From JAAYJS01 sp964346185 (GTDB taxonomy: Bacteria > Bacillota > Clostridia > Eubacteriales > Eubacteriaceae), in assembly GCA_964346185.1 (NCBI GenBank), contig CAYFTR010000019.1, positions 1 to 36,218 of the forward strand: a stretch of 36,218 bases of DNA, written 5' to 3'. Of this stretch, positions 17,701-24,188 are shown in pieces (the first letter of the stretch is position 1; each line of letters begins with the position of its first letter). Under the pieces are notes generated by a model, which saw only the letters and a list, made by a program, of their open reading frames with translations, was not told the origin of the DNA and did not search any database. The position numbers were made by a program, and so were the translations under genes.

Positions 17701-18330
17701 TATTTTTGCCTTTTCAGCCTGTCGTTTGAGCGGTTTATATTGTCTTTCAACTTCTAAACGGATATCGTTAATTCTTTCTAAATGATCATTGGCTTTTTTT
17801 AATCGTTTTTCCGCTTCAATTTTTTTGGATTTATAAGCAACAATTCCAACCGCCTCTTCGACGATTTCTCTTAAATCGGCCGGTGAAGCATTTACGACAT
17901 TATCGATACCACCTTGACTTATAATCGAATAGCCGTTTTTACCGACACCGGTATCCATAAAGAGATTATGAATATCTTTCAATTTTACTTTTTTTTGATT
18001 GATTTTATAGTCACTATCACCGTTTTTAAAAAGTCGTCGTGCAATGAAAAGATCGCCACCTTGAGCTTCTTCCCTACCCAAAAGTAAACCGACTTCTGAA
18101 AAACCCATGGCCGATCGATGATCGGCCCCGCTAAAGATAACATCATCCATACGTTTGCTTCTTAGTGATTTTGAGCTCTGCTCACCAAGGACCCAACGTA
18201 TAGCGTCGATGATGTTGGATTTGCCGGATCCGTTTGGGCCAACAATTGCGGAGATTTCTGTTGAAAATGTTAATTTGGTATAGTCGGCAAAAGATTTAAA
18301 GCCTTTTATCTCCAACTCTTTTAGATACAT
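14749..18330 (-). CDS. smc: Chromosome segregation ATPase SMC
   Basis: Condensin core subunit that, with ScpA and ScpB, extrudes DNA loops and aligns chromosome arms. It is 1193 residues, full length. The N-terminal head has Walker A GPNGSGKSNIIDAIRWVLGE (about 32-51). Two long coiled coils flank a hinge around residues 515-670 (YGPLSDLITTKIQYAKAINAVMG). The C-terminal head has the signature LLSGGEKSMLAISLLFS and Walker B CIIDEIDASLDD. The start MYLKELEIKGFKSFADYT is canonical, with AAAGGAAAG upstream, so the 35-base overlap with the rnc 3' end is real. The scpAB genes are not in this window. Confidence 0.97.
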   Translation of the reverse strand: MYLKELEIKGFKSFADYTKLTFSTEISAIVGPNGSGKSNIIDAIRWVLGEQSSKSLRSKRMDDVIFSGADHRSAMGFSEVGLLLGREEAQGGDLFIARRLFKNGDSDYKINQKKVKLKDIHNLFMDTGVGKNGYSIISQGGIDNVVNASPADLREIVEEAVGIVAYKSKKIEAEKRLKKANDHLERINDIRLEVERQYKPLKRQAEKAKIYLNLREKLKVADLFYYYQEILKINEETTILKKDLKDVETQIYNHKIEYETQDKNYLINKAQIKNLETKKEAQEQTRNECLKKLAQTREQISELEKKKNIEENNINHSEKLITQLLEEKNNLLPLIEINKKEKDACLLQRCEQTKQIESLQKNKHDTQNTLEQLRSHQSNIQEMFNDEQKVIETLQTQVIQKKSEIKHFSESLSQLEEDIRETFEKIVALTKNYEEWHNRYFQIHNVYRESELRRISIENLIKYYGNVLNKLKDSITNLENRENVAQSKHQYLLNLQENYKDYFFAVQKIMESRQSAALENAVLYGPLSDLITTKIQYAKAINAVMGARSNHVVVKDLQSTHKCINLLKDMKWGRVTFLPLSNIQAYPIDENTLNTCRTYKGFIGLAKDLIQYEDLYTAVIDMVFGRVLVADNFKNAQSIFNGFYRKYMVVTIEGEIFYPNGSIVGGESKKNLDTPFMRRQETKVLKEKIDALRKEKLKGQSKLSEIKNRYDWYVKKSKIAEKMTGTLRQKRQIIIKELQNLIYEAKAEDIRFTDYSTKIQTLLKSKNEENRKLKKIIKQLKTHESNKPKPETVDLQVNKTIKTLQTIEKSLQEKQMEILQIDKEMAITTERLSHHVNRLESIEKQFIKTNNELKDAKRNFKINVDILNQRLDEKKKLLEQEKAVDYTYREMMRSIRALKEINDTTEITIKEKNRIILSLTETENTLKLQINNLKNKLEYIEEAAYKNYGYNLIMIEDYYRQFQTTSIIEKTEQEKLRKSIEKLGNVNVNAIEEFKALDERYQFITKQYDDLILSRESVLKIIDDLNTSIKTQFAEKFEILQAIFTRTFKTLFEGGYAEINYETPEDILNSGVHIIAKPPGKKLTHLNLLSGGEKSMLAISLLFSFIELNPSPFCIIDEIDASLDDNNIDRFTDYLLQFSQEIQFLLITHRRNTLEVCKKIYGVSMAQNGISQVISLDLEEYMKNKGDENGIAI

Positions 18331-19015
18331 GTTTCTTTCCTTTTGCCTTTTCTCTTTCTTTGCATTGGTTTAAATAATCTCTAGCAGCATTTTGCTCCGC
18401 TTCTTTTTTACTTTTTCCGGAACCGTTCGAAACGGTTTTGTGATTGTGTTTCAAGTGAATATAAAATGTTTTATCGTGCTCCGGTCCTTCCGAATTTACA
18501 AGAGTATATTCAAGAATATTGTTTTCATATTGTTGAATATACTCTTGTAATTCGGTTTTATAATCTTTAACCAGTTTACCCTCTAAAGACAGAGCGATGT
18601 TTTTTTTTAGGGAATTTAAAACGACACGCTTAGTATTGTCATATCCGGAATCTAAAAAAACAGCTCCCATTACCGCTTCAAAGGCGTTGGACAGGTTGGA
18701 TTTACGCCGTCTTCCTCCGGTAACGACTTCTCCTTTTCCCATAATCAAATAATTGCCCAATCCGAGATTTTTTGCCGCCATCGTTAATGATTCCGAACAG
18801 ACAATATTGGCCCTTAATCTTGTCATAACACCTTCCTTAAACGAATGATGGCTATACAAATATTCTGAAATGACAAGCTCCAAAACGGCATCACCTAAAA
18901 ACTCTAATCGTTCATTGTCCATTTTATTTCCCGTATAAGAGCTATGGGTTAAAGCCTCTTGAAGAAGTCTTTTATTTTTAAACTGATAATTTATTTTTTC
19001 TTCTATTTTATTCAT
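18296..19015 (-). CDS. rnc: Ribonuclease III
   Basis: Double-strand-specific endoribonuclease for rRNA and mRNA processing. It is 239 residues. The catalytic domain has signature NERLEFLGDAVLELVISEYL (from about residue 34) and the second acidic site in NAFEAVMGAVFLDSGY. A double-stranded-RNA-binding domain follows (DYKTELQEYIQQ to KSKKEAEQNAARDYL). The C-terminal 25 residues are very basic (KEREKAKGKKHVSKRVGDK) and are partly encoded within the smc overlap. No clear Shine-Dalgarno precedes the ATG; translation may be coupled to acpP, whose stop is 17 bases upstream. Confidence 0.96.
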   Translation of the reverse strand: MNKIEEKINYQFKNKRLLQEALTHSSYTGNKMDNERLEFLGDAVLELVISEYLYSHHSFKEGVMTRLRANIVCSESLTMAAKNLGLGNYLIMGKGEVVTGGRRRKSNLSNAFEAVMGAVFLDSGYDNTKRVVLNSLKKNIALSLEGKLVKDYKTELQEYIQQYENNILEYTLVNSEGPEHDKTFYIHLKHNHKTVSNGSGKSKKEAEQNAARDYLNQCKEREKAKGKKHVSKRVGDKRL

Positions 19016-19032
19016 TTTAAATGAGTCGGCAT

Positions 19033-19254
19033 TTAGGGAATCGCATTGATGATGTCGGCGATCGTTTTTATTTCTCTTAAAGATTCATCGGGTAGCTTTT
19101 GTCCATATTCGGCCTCAAAAGCCATTACCAACTCCAACAAATCCAATGAGTCCGCTTGCAAGTCTTCCACTAAATTTGTTTCTTTCGTCAATTCGTCTTC
19201 TGAAACATCTAATTGCTCGGAAATAATTTTTTTTATTAAGTTATACTTTTCCAT
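19033..19254 (-). CDS. acpP: Acyl carrier protein
   Basis: 73-residue carrier of fatty acyl intermediates. The 4'-phosphopantetheine attachment serine is in LQADSLDLLELVMAFE, followed by the acidic helix II. A strong AAGGAG precedes ATG 19254. It sits 9 bases downstream of plsX, which uses acyl-ACP as substrate, and upstream of rnc, the common Firmicutes order. Confidence 0.96.
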   Translation of the reverse strand: MEKYNLIKKIISEQLDVSEDELTKETNLVEDLQADSLDLLELVMAFEAEYGQKLPDESLREIKTIADIINAIP

Positions 19255-19263
19255 CGTTGCTCC

Positions 19264-20247
19264 TTATTTGAAACTTTCTTCTATTTTTTGTAACACTTCG
19301 TTTTCTGAAAATAAAATACTCTGACGTATCGCATTTTTAATTGCAAAAGCTTTGCTGCTGCCGTGAGCCTTTATTAAGCCACCTTTCACACCTAATAGTG
19401 GTGCTCCGCCGTGTTCGTCGGGGTTAAAATTTTTAGCAAGTTCTTTTAAATCGCCTTTAATCAGCAATCCTCCCAGTTTACCTCTTGTTGAACTCATTAA
19501 AGTACTCTTAATGCCTGACAGTAAAAATTTTAACATACCTTCCATGAGTTTTAAGGCAATATTGCCGGTAAATCCATCTGTTACTAAAACATCGGCATCG
19601 GTTACAAGCAAATCTCTGGATTCGATGTTACCGATAAAATTGACGGGGGCTTCGGATAATTTTCGAAAGGCTTCCTTTGTCAAAATATTACCTTTTTGCT
19701 CTTCTACACCAATATTAATTAATCCCACCTTCGGGTTCTGAGCATGGTGTATACTCTCCATATATATGCTGCCTATTCGTGCAAATTGTTCCAAATATTC
19801 TGGTTTGCAATCGGCATTTGCTCCGGAGTCCAACATTAACACTACACCGTTTTGTTTCGGGATGGTTGTCGCCAAAGCAGGTCGCTTAATACCTTTTATT
19901 CTGCCTAAAATTAAAGTACCGCCCGTTAGTAAAGCACCTGTACTACCGGCCGAAATTAAAACAGAACCCGGATTATTTTTGACCGCCTCAAGACCGATAA
20001 CCATAGAAGATTCCTTCTCGTTTCGGATAGCCAAAATCGGATCATCCTCCATAGATATAGCTGCTTTTGCGTGCAGGATATCTATTTTATTTCGGTCGTA
20101 ATCGTATTGACTCAGATGTTGTCGTAAAACATCTTCCGGCCCTATTAAAGTTACATGGATACCGTATTCCTTTACAGCGGCCACCGTGCCTTTAATCATT
20201 TCAACGGGTGCATGATCACCACCCATTGCATCGATATAATAGTTCAT
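19264..20247 (-). CDS. plsX: Phosphate acyltransferase PlsX
   Basis: Peripheral membrane enzyme that converts acyl-ACP to acyl-phosphate, the acyl donor for PlsY in phosphatidic acid synthesis. It is 327 residues. The start is the canonical MNYYIDAMGGDHAPVEMIKGTVAAV. Other conserved stretches are SAGSTGALLTGGTLILGRIKGIKRPALAT, VLMLDSGANADCKPEYL, VTDGFTGNIALKLMEG and DEHGGAPLLGVKGGLIKAHGSS. The ribosome site is AAGGG. An intrinsic terminator between rpmF and plsX means that plsX-acpP-rnc-smc-ftsY depend on partial read-through or on a promoter I cannot resolve in the 45-base gap. Confidence 0.96.
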   Translation of the reverse strand: MNYYIDAMGGDHAPVEMIKGTVAAVKEYGIHVTLIGPEDVLRQHLSQYDYDRNKIDILHAKAAISMEDDPILAIRNEKESSMVIGLEAVKNNPGSVLISAGSTGALLTGGTLILGRIKGIKRPALATTIPKQNGVVLMLDSGANADCKPEYLEQFARIGSIYMESIHHAQNPKVGLINIGVEEQKGNILTKEAFRKLSEAPVNFIGNIESRDLLVTDADVLVTDGFTGNIALKLMEGMLKFLLSGIKSTLMSSTRGKLGGLLIKGDLKELAKNFNPDEHGGAPLLGVKGGLIKAHGSSKAFAIKNAIRQSILFSENEVLQKIEESFK

Positions 20248-20267
20248 ATGAAAAGTTTCCCTTATAT

Positions 20268-20294
20268 AGAAAAAACAGAGTCGAAACTCTGTTT
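20268..20294 (-). terminator. Intrinsic terminator between rpmF and plsX
   Basis: On the minus strand a 9-bp perfect stem AAACAGAGT (20294-20286), tetraloop TTCG, ACTCTGTTT (20281-20273), followed by TTTTC. It starts inside the rpmF stop codon, so rpmF is followed at once by termination. Confidence 0.8.
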
Positions 20295-20469
20295 ATTCGT
20301 TAATTAATACATCAGTATCTTTGTAAGTGCCACAAGCTTTACATACTCTATGGGGTAATTTTACTTCGCCGCATTTGGGACATGTACTCATTCCCGGTAA
20401 GTTAAGCTTATAATGCGTTCTTCTTTTGTCTCTGCGAGCTTTTGACGATTTTCTCTTAGGTACAGCCAT
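20293..20469 (-). CDS. rpmF: 50S ribosomal protein L32 (zinc-binding form)
   Basis: 58-residue L32 starting MAVPKRKSSKARRDKRRTHYKL. The four-cysteine zinc ribbon is intact: CPKC, then CKAC near residues 32-48. A zinc-independent paralogue would lack these. I chose ATG 20469 over the upstream TTG because the GGAGG ribosome site lies between them. It follows yceD by 23 bases, the pairing found from E. coli to Firmicutes. Confidence 0.96.
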   Translation of the reverse strand: MAVPKRKSSKARRDKRRTHYKLNLPGMSTCPKCGEVKLPHRVCKACGTYKDTDVLINE

Positions 20470-20492
20470 TTCTCCCACCTCCAAATTCTAGA

Positions 20493-20969
20493 TTAATTGT
20501 TTAATAGATCTTTCAATTTTTCAAAACGCGGATCAATGGCATTTTGTTTATCACATTGACAACTGTCTTCGTTTAAGTTTTTTCCGCAATGCATGCACAG
20601 ACCCTTGCAATCCTCATCACACAATACCTTCATCGGCTCGTTGATATACATCACATCAACAACATAATCTCTTATGTCGATAGTAGGCGTTTCTTCATTA
20701 ACTTCCAAAATTTCTTCGTAGTCATAACGACATGTATAGTTCGTTAATTTTAAACAACGAGAACATGGGTATGTCATGTCTGCAGTTAGTTGAAACTGCA
20801 AGAGAAAACGGTTTTTCTCTTCCTTACTTATGCTTCCTTCAACATGAACACCCTTTTCGTTAATGGTTCCTTCCGTGTTATCTAGGTAGTCTTGTAAGTC
20901 GGAGGATGTTAAATCCAGTGACAATTTATAAGGTCTTTCGATTGATATGATTTGAGTGTCTATTAACAT
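20493..20969 (-). CDS. yceD: YceD/DUF177 family metal-binding protein
   Basis: 158-residue DUF177 protein. The family is co-transcribed with rpmF across bacteria and plants and has been linked to 23S rRNA accumulation; its biochemical activity is not settled. Visible features are CSRC in TYPCSRCLKLTNYTC and a C-terminal cysteine cluster CDEDCKGLCMHCGKNLNEDSCQC that probably binds zinc, ending with the typical IDPRFEKLKDLL. The start ATG 20969 is 7 bases from GGAG; the upstream TTG that would add four residues is part of that ribosome site. A consensus promoter lies 25 bases upstream. Confidence 0.9.
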   Translation of the reverse strand: MLIDTQIISIERPYKLSLDLTSSDLQDYLDNTEGTINEKGVHVEGSISKEEKNRFLLQFQLTADMTYPCSRCLKLTNYTCRYDYEEILEVNEETPTIDIRDYVVDVMYINEPMKVLCDEDCKGLCMHCGKNLNEDSCQCDKQNAIDPRFEKLKDLLNN

Positions 20970-20993
20970 AATAAACTCCAAAAGAGCATTTAA

Positions 20994-21022
20994 ATTATAT
21001 AAATAAAGATTGCAATTGTCAA
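20994..21022 (-). promoter_or_regulatory. Consensus promoter for yceD-rpmF
   Basis: Minus-strand TTGACA (21022-21017), exactly 17 bp, TATAAT (20999-20994), a perfect match to the vegetative sigma consensus. The start of transcription would be near 20987, about 18 bases before the yceD ATG. It begins just after the ackA stop (21033). AAAAGAGC/GCTCTTTT arms flank the promoter at 20980-20987 and 21023-21030. Confidence 0.85.
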
Positions 21023-21032
21023 GCTCTTTTCT

Positions 21033-22229
21033 TTACAAGTTTTTGATAACCTCTACCGTATCGCGAGCAATCATAATTTCTTCGTTTGTCGGTATTACCA
21101 TGACCTTTATTTTTGATTCAGGAGTCGAAATGACTAAGTTTTTGCCCCTGTTTTTGTTTTCTTCCTCGTCGATTTGCACGCCTAATCCGACAAGTTTTTC
21201 ACAAATTGCCTTACGGGTCGAACCGGAGTTTTCGCCGACACCGGCTGTAAATACAATACCGTCTATTCTATCCAAAGCTACAAGATAAGAGGTAATGGTT
21301 TTTGCAACGCGGTAATGATAAACATCTAAAGCTAATTGTGCTCTTTCGTTTCCTTCTTCGGCCGCTATATCGATATCTCTAAAGTCTTCACTGACACCGG
21401 AAATACCTAAAACCCCGGATTCTTTATTCAAAATTTTATTGATTTGTTCAACATCGTAGCCTTTTCCGTACAGATAAGGGTAGATAGAGGGATCAATGTC
21501 GCCGGACCTTGTGCCCATAGGTATACCTTCTAAAGGAGTTAAACCCATCGATGTATCTACACTTTTACCGCCTTTAACGGCACAAATGCTGGCACCGTTA
21601 CCCAAGTGGCAGGTAATAAGATTAATGTCCTCGATTTTTTGTTCCATCATGTCGGCTGCAGCACGAGCAACAAATTTATGAGATGTACCGTGGAAACCGT
21701 ATTTACGTACAGCCTCTTTTTCATAAAGTTCATAAGGTATGGCATACATGTGGGCTTCTGCCGGAATAGTTTGATGGAAAGCCGTATCGAATACCGCGAC
21801 ATTCATTGACTCGGGTAAAAGTTTTTGACATGCTTTGACACCCATTAAGTTAACGGGATTGTGTAAAGGTGCAAGTTCAAAATAGTCTTCTATCTTTGCA
21901 CTTTCCGTTTCCTTAACAAGTACGGAACCTTTAAAGTAATCACCGCCCATGGCTACTCTATGGCCGATGCCGTCTATTTCTTCGTAACGACCAACAACAC
22001 CGCATTCCGGATCTATCAAGGCTTTGAAGATAATTTTCAATGCCTCTTCGTGGGTCGGTAAAGGTTGGATAAATTCTACGGGTGTTTTACCTGTCGGTTT
22101 GTGTGTGATTTTTGATTGCTGGGATCCGATTCTTTCCGCCAGACCTTTTACCAAAACACTTTCATCTGTCATGTCAAACATTTGATACTTGATGGTAGAG
22201 CTGCCGGCGTTAATTACCAAAACTTTCAT
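21033..22229 (-). CDS. ackA: Acetate kinase
   Basis: Makes ATP from acetyl phosphate and ADP, releasing acetate; this is the substrate-level phosphorylation step of anaerobes, paired with Pta. It is 398 residues. It shows ASKHA-fold motifs: VLVINAGSSTIKYQMFD at the N-terminus, DGIGHRVAMGG (substrate Arg), VFDTAFHQTIP (catalytic Asp), YGFHGTSHKFVA, ITCHLGNGASICAV and FTAGVGENS. AAGGAG precedes ATG 22229. It is transcribed divergently from tmcAL, which consumes acetate. Its partner pta lies 12 kb away rather than adjacent. Confidence 0.98.
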   Translation of the reverse strand: MKVLVINAGSSTIKYQMFDMTDESVLVKGLAERIGSQQSKITHKPTGKTPVEFIQPLPTHEEALKIIFKALIDPECGVVGRYEEIDGIGHRVAMGGDYFKGSVLVKETESAKIEDYFELAPLHNPVNLMGVKACQKLLPESMNVAVFDTAFHQTIPAEAHMYAIPYELYEKEAVRKYGFHGTSHKFVARAAADMMEQKIEDINLITCHLGNGASICAVKGGKSVDTSMGLTPLEGIPMGTRSGDIDPSIYPYLYGKGYDVEQINKILNKESGVLGISGVSEDFRDIDIAAEEGNERAQLALDVYHYRVAKTITSYLVALDRIDGIVFTAGVGENSGSTRKAICEKLVGLGVQIDEEENKNRGKNLVISTPESKIKVMVIPTNEEIMIARDTVEVIKNL

Positions 22230-22271
22230 TCAATTCTCCTTTGATTGATTCTCATTTTTTTCTACTCAATT

Positions 22272-22280
22272 ATTATAACA
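22272..22280 (-). promoter_or_regulatory. Extended -10 promoter of ackA
   Basis: Minus-strand TGT-TATAAT (22280-22272) is an extended -10 element. The best -35 candidate 17 bp upstream is TGGTTT (22300-22295), which is weak. The pta promoter has the same TGTTATAAT element. Confidence 0.6.
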
Positions 22281-22434
22281 ACCAAAGCGATAAAAAACCA
22301 GTCATTTCAAGTTTTATCTTTATTTTTACATGCAATTTTCATAAAAAGCTACAATCATACTTTAATATAGTCAACTCTCTATATATAAAATATATTCCGA
22401 AATTCTTAAATTGTGGCGATTGATACAATAAATT

Positions 22435-22463
22435 ATGAAATTCTACCGAAAAAAGTGTATACT
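22435..22463 (+). promoter_or_regulatory. Probable promoter of tmcAL
   Basis: ATGAAA (22435-22440), 17 bp, TATACT (22458-22463). The start near 22470 would leave a leader of about 23 bases containing the ribosome site AGGACGG. The -35 element is weak. The rest of the 263-base ackA-tmcAL gap is AT-rich with no other structure I can support. Confidence 0.45.
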
Positions 22464-22492
22464 GTCGATATCTTTGACAGGACGGTAAACAA

Positions 22493-23710
22493 ATGAAAGT
22501 AATAGCGGTTATTGCAGAATACAACCCATTTCACTACGGGCATTTGCATCATCTCATACAATCGAAAGAAAAAACGGCTTGTACCCATACTATGGTGTTA
22601 ATGAGTGGCGATTTTGTTCAACGAGGTTCACCGGCTTTTGTAAATAAATGGACACGTGCCAAAATCGCCTTATCGATGGGGATTGATCTGGTTTGCGAAT
22701 TGCCTTATTATGCTGCCGGTCAAAGTGCCGAGTATTTTGCAAGGGGTGGCGTTGATATACTTAATACTACCCGATCCGTTGACTACTTATCTTTCGGCTG
22801 TGAAGAAGCAAATATAAGCTTATTGCTCGAAATTGCCGAACGAATGATTGACGAATCCAACCGTTACAAGGTTATCTTGCGAGCATATTTAAAAAAAGGC
22901 TACAGCTTTGCTGCAGCACGTCAACATACTATATCCGAGCTGTATGGTCAATCCTTAGGTTTAGTCCTGTCTCAACCGAATAATATACTGGCGATTGAAT
23001 ATTTAAAAGCTTTGCTGAAAACCAATTCCGATATCAAACCGTTAGCCATTCAAAGACTGGGAGAAGGCTACGAAGCGGAAAACTGGCCACCACCGTCAAA
23101 ATACGCTTCAGCAACACAAATTCGAAAAGGGTTATTAGCCGGGTTTGATGTTCAACCGTACCTGCCCTATCCTGTCAACAATTTGAAAAATGTGCGTGAA
23201 AATATCCGAACAGGCATTGATAAATTTAATTTAAGCTTAGTAGCCCGATTGCTTCAATCCACGGCAGAGGAATTACGTAACCTTCCTTATGTTTCGGAAG
23301 GTATTGAAAACCGTATTTTAAAAAGTTTGCATACGGCAAAAAATTTAAAAGATATTTCAAAGTATGCCGCTTCTAAAAGAATGCCGGAGAGCCGCCTACG
23401 TAGAATTCTCATTAATTTAATGATCGATATGAACAAAAACCTACTCTGTTCGGCTTATTCCGAGGAAATGCAACCTTATCTTCGTGTTTTAGGATTTAAT
23501 ACAAAAGGTATCGACGTCTTAAATCGTATTAAATCTCATTCAAGCATTCCCAGAATAACAAAATTAAAAAAGGCAAGAAAAATTTTAACGCAACATCAAC
23601 AATTACTGTTGAAAAAAGACATTTTAGCAAGTAACCTTTATCAACTATATTTCAATGAAACCTTCGTTTATAACGCCGATTATTATCAATCTCCGATTAT
23701 CCTAAAATAG
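22493..23710 (+). CDS. tmcAL: tRNA(Met) cytidine acetate ligase TmcAL (YlbM)
   Basis: Uses acetate and ATP, through acetyl-AMP, to make N4-acetylcytidine at the wobble base of elongator tRNA-Met, which protects AUG/AUA discrimination. It is 405 residues. The nucleotidyltransferase-type N-terminal domain has VIAEYNPFHYGHLHHL (HxGH-like) and MSGDFVQRGSPAFVNKWTRA. Further matches to the family are LSFGCEEA and PPPSKYASATQIRKGL. The C-terminal tRNA-binding region ends in YNADYYQSPIIL. It is divergent from ackA, so acetate producer and consumer share one intergenic region. A strong terminator follows at once. Confidence 0.93.
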   Translation: MKVIAVIAEYNPFHYGHLHHLIQSKEKTACTHTMVLMSGDFVQRGSPAFVNKWTRAKIALSMGIDLVCELPYYAAGQSAEYFARGGVDILNTTRSVDYLSFGCEEANISLLLEIAERMIDESNRYKVILRAYLKKGYSFAAARQHTISELYGQSLGLVLSQPNNILAIEYLKALLKTNSDIKPLAIQRLGEGYEAENWPPPSKYASATQIRKGLLAGFDVQPYLPYPVNNLKNVRENIRTGIDKFNLSLVARLLQSTAEELRNLPYVSEGIENRILKSLHTAKNLKDISKYAASKRMPESRLRRILINLMIDMNKNLLCSAYSEEMQPYLRVLGFNTKGIDVLNRIKSHSSIPRITKLKKARKILTQHQQLLLKKDILASNLYQLYFNETFVYNADYYQSPIILK

Positions 23711-23772
23711 AGAAAGAACCGGTTCAATAAAAAGCGACATTCAGTCGTGCTATGAACCGGTTCTTTCTTTTA
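23711..23772. terminator. Long bidirectional terminator after tmcAL
   Basis: 16-bp perfect stem AGAAAGAACCGGTTCA (23711-23726) with its complement at 23753-23768, followed by TTTATTG on the plus strand. A 4-bp inner stem CGAC/GTCG (23735-23738, 23744-23747) lies in the loop. It separates tmcAL from the convergent small membrane protein gene. Confidence 0.85.
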
Positions 23773-23793
23773 TTGTTTAGATGTTAGGAAGCA

Positions 23794-23994
23794 TTAATGT
23801 TTACATTGCCCGGAGTGATCGCGTCTGATTATTTGAAACTCTTCACTTAAATAAAAGAATAAAATAAAAATTCCTAACGCACCCAGCCATAAAATGCCAG
23901 TCTTAAGATCCTCAAATCCGGAACAACCTAATATTAAAAAAAGTATAAAACCTAAATGACCGATTGCTTTTGTTATACGGTTTAAAAATAACAT
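23794..23994 (-). CDS. Small two-helix membrane protein, function unknown
   Basis: 66 residues that I do not recognise. Two hydrophobic segments, about residues 11-27 (IGHLGFILFLILGCSGF) and 33-49 (GILWLGALGIFILFFYL), are joined by a short acidic turn, so a hairpin in the membrane is likely. The C-terminus is soluble and charged with a Cys/His ending (RRDHSGQCKH). The gene is credible: AAGGAG sits correctly before ATG 23994, and a TTGACA-N17-TACACT promoter lies upstream. That promoter is covered by operator-like repeats shared with the divergent XRE/S24 repressor gene, so the protein is probably made only when that repressor is inactivated. It could be a damage-induced membrane protein or toxin, or simply a neighbour under shared control. 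Confidence 0.7.
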   Translation of the reverse strand: MLFLNRITKAIGHLGFILFLILGCSGFEDLKTGILWLGALGIFILFFYLSEEFQIIRRDHSGQCKH

Positions 23995-24024
23995 TGTTTT
24001 CTCCTTACGTGTTAATAAACTTAA

Positions 24025-24155
24025 TTATGTTGCGTAATAAGTACATATTATGACAAATACAACTTGTGTCACTTATTAGGTAACACAAGTGTACGTCATG
24101 TGTTGTTGCGTGTCAAGTGAAACTTGTTTTTTTTTATAATTATGTTGCGTGATAA
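24025..24155. promoter_or_regulatory. Four-site operator array between membrane protein gene and S24 repressor
   Basis: A 16-bp element, TTATGTTGCGTRATAA, with outer dyad TTAT/ATAA. Copies: 24025-24040 (+, exact), 24140-24155 (+, exact), 24101-24116 (+, 12 of 16) and 24073-24088 (minus orientation, TTGTGTTACCTAATAA, 13 of 16). The third and fourth cover the -35 and -10 of the minus-strand promoter; the second covers the best -35 of the repressor gene. This resembles CI/LexA-type autoregulated operators. A CTTGTGT/ACACAAG inverted repeat (24063-24089) overlaps the inverted copy. Confidence 0.65.
24088..24116 (-). promoter_or_regulatory. Promoter of the small membrane protein gene
   Basis: Minus-strand TTGACA (24116-24111), 17 bp, TACACT (24093-24088). 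Transcription would begin near 24081, giving a leader of about 87 bases that contains another operator copy. Confidence 0.7.
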
Positions 24156-24172
24156 GAGAAATGTGTTAAAAT
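24145..24172 (+). promoter_or_regulatory. Candidate promoter of the S24 repressor gene
   Basis: TTGCGT (24145-24150), 16 bp, TAAAAT (24167-24172). It would start near 24179, leaving only about 10 leader bases, so translation would be almost leaderless despite AGGTGAT at 24179-24185. A TATAAT at 24135-24140 has no good -35. Confidence 0.35.
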
Positions 24173-24188
24173 ATCTATAGGTGATCGA

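Noticed and set aside
18296..18330. 35-base rnc/smc overlap as a possible frameshift
   Set aside because: Both proteins have normal ends and smc has its own ribosome site at the canonical N-terminus, so the overlap is genuine.
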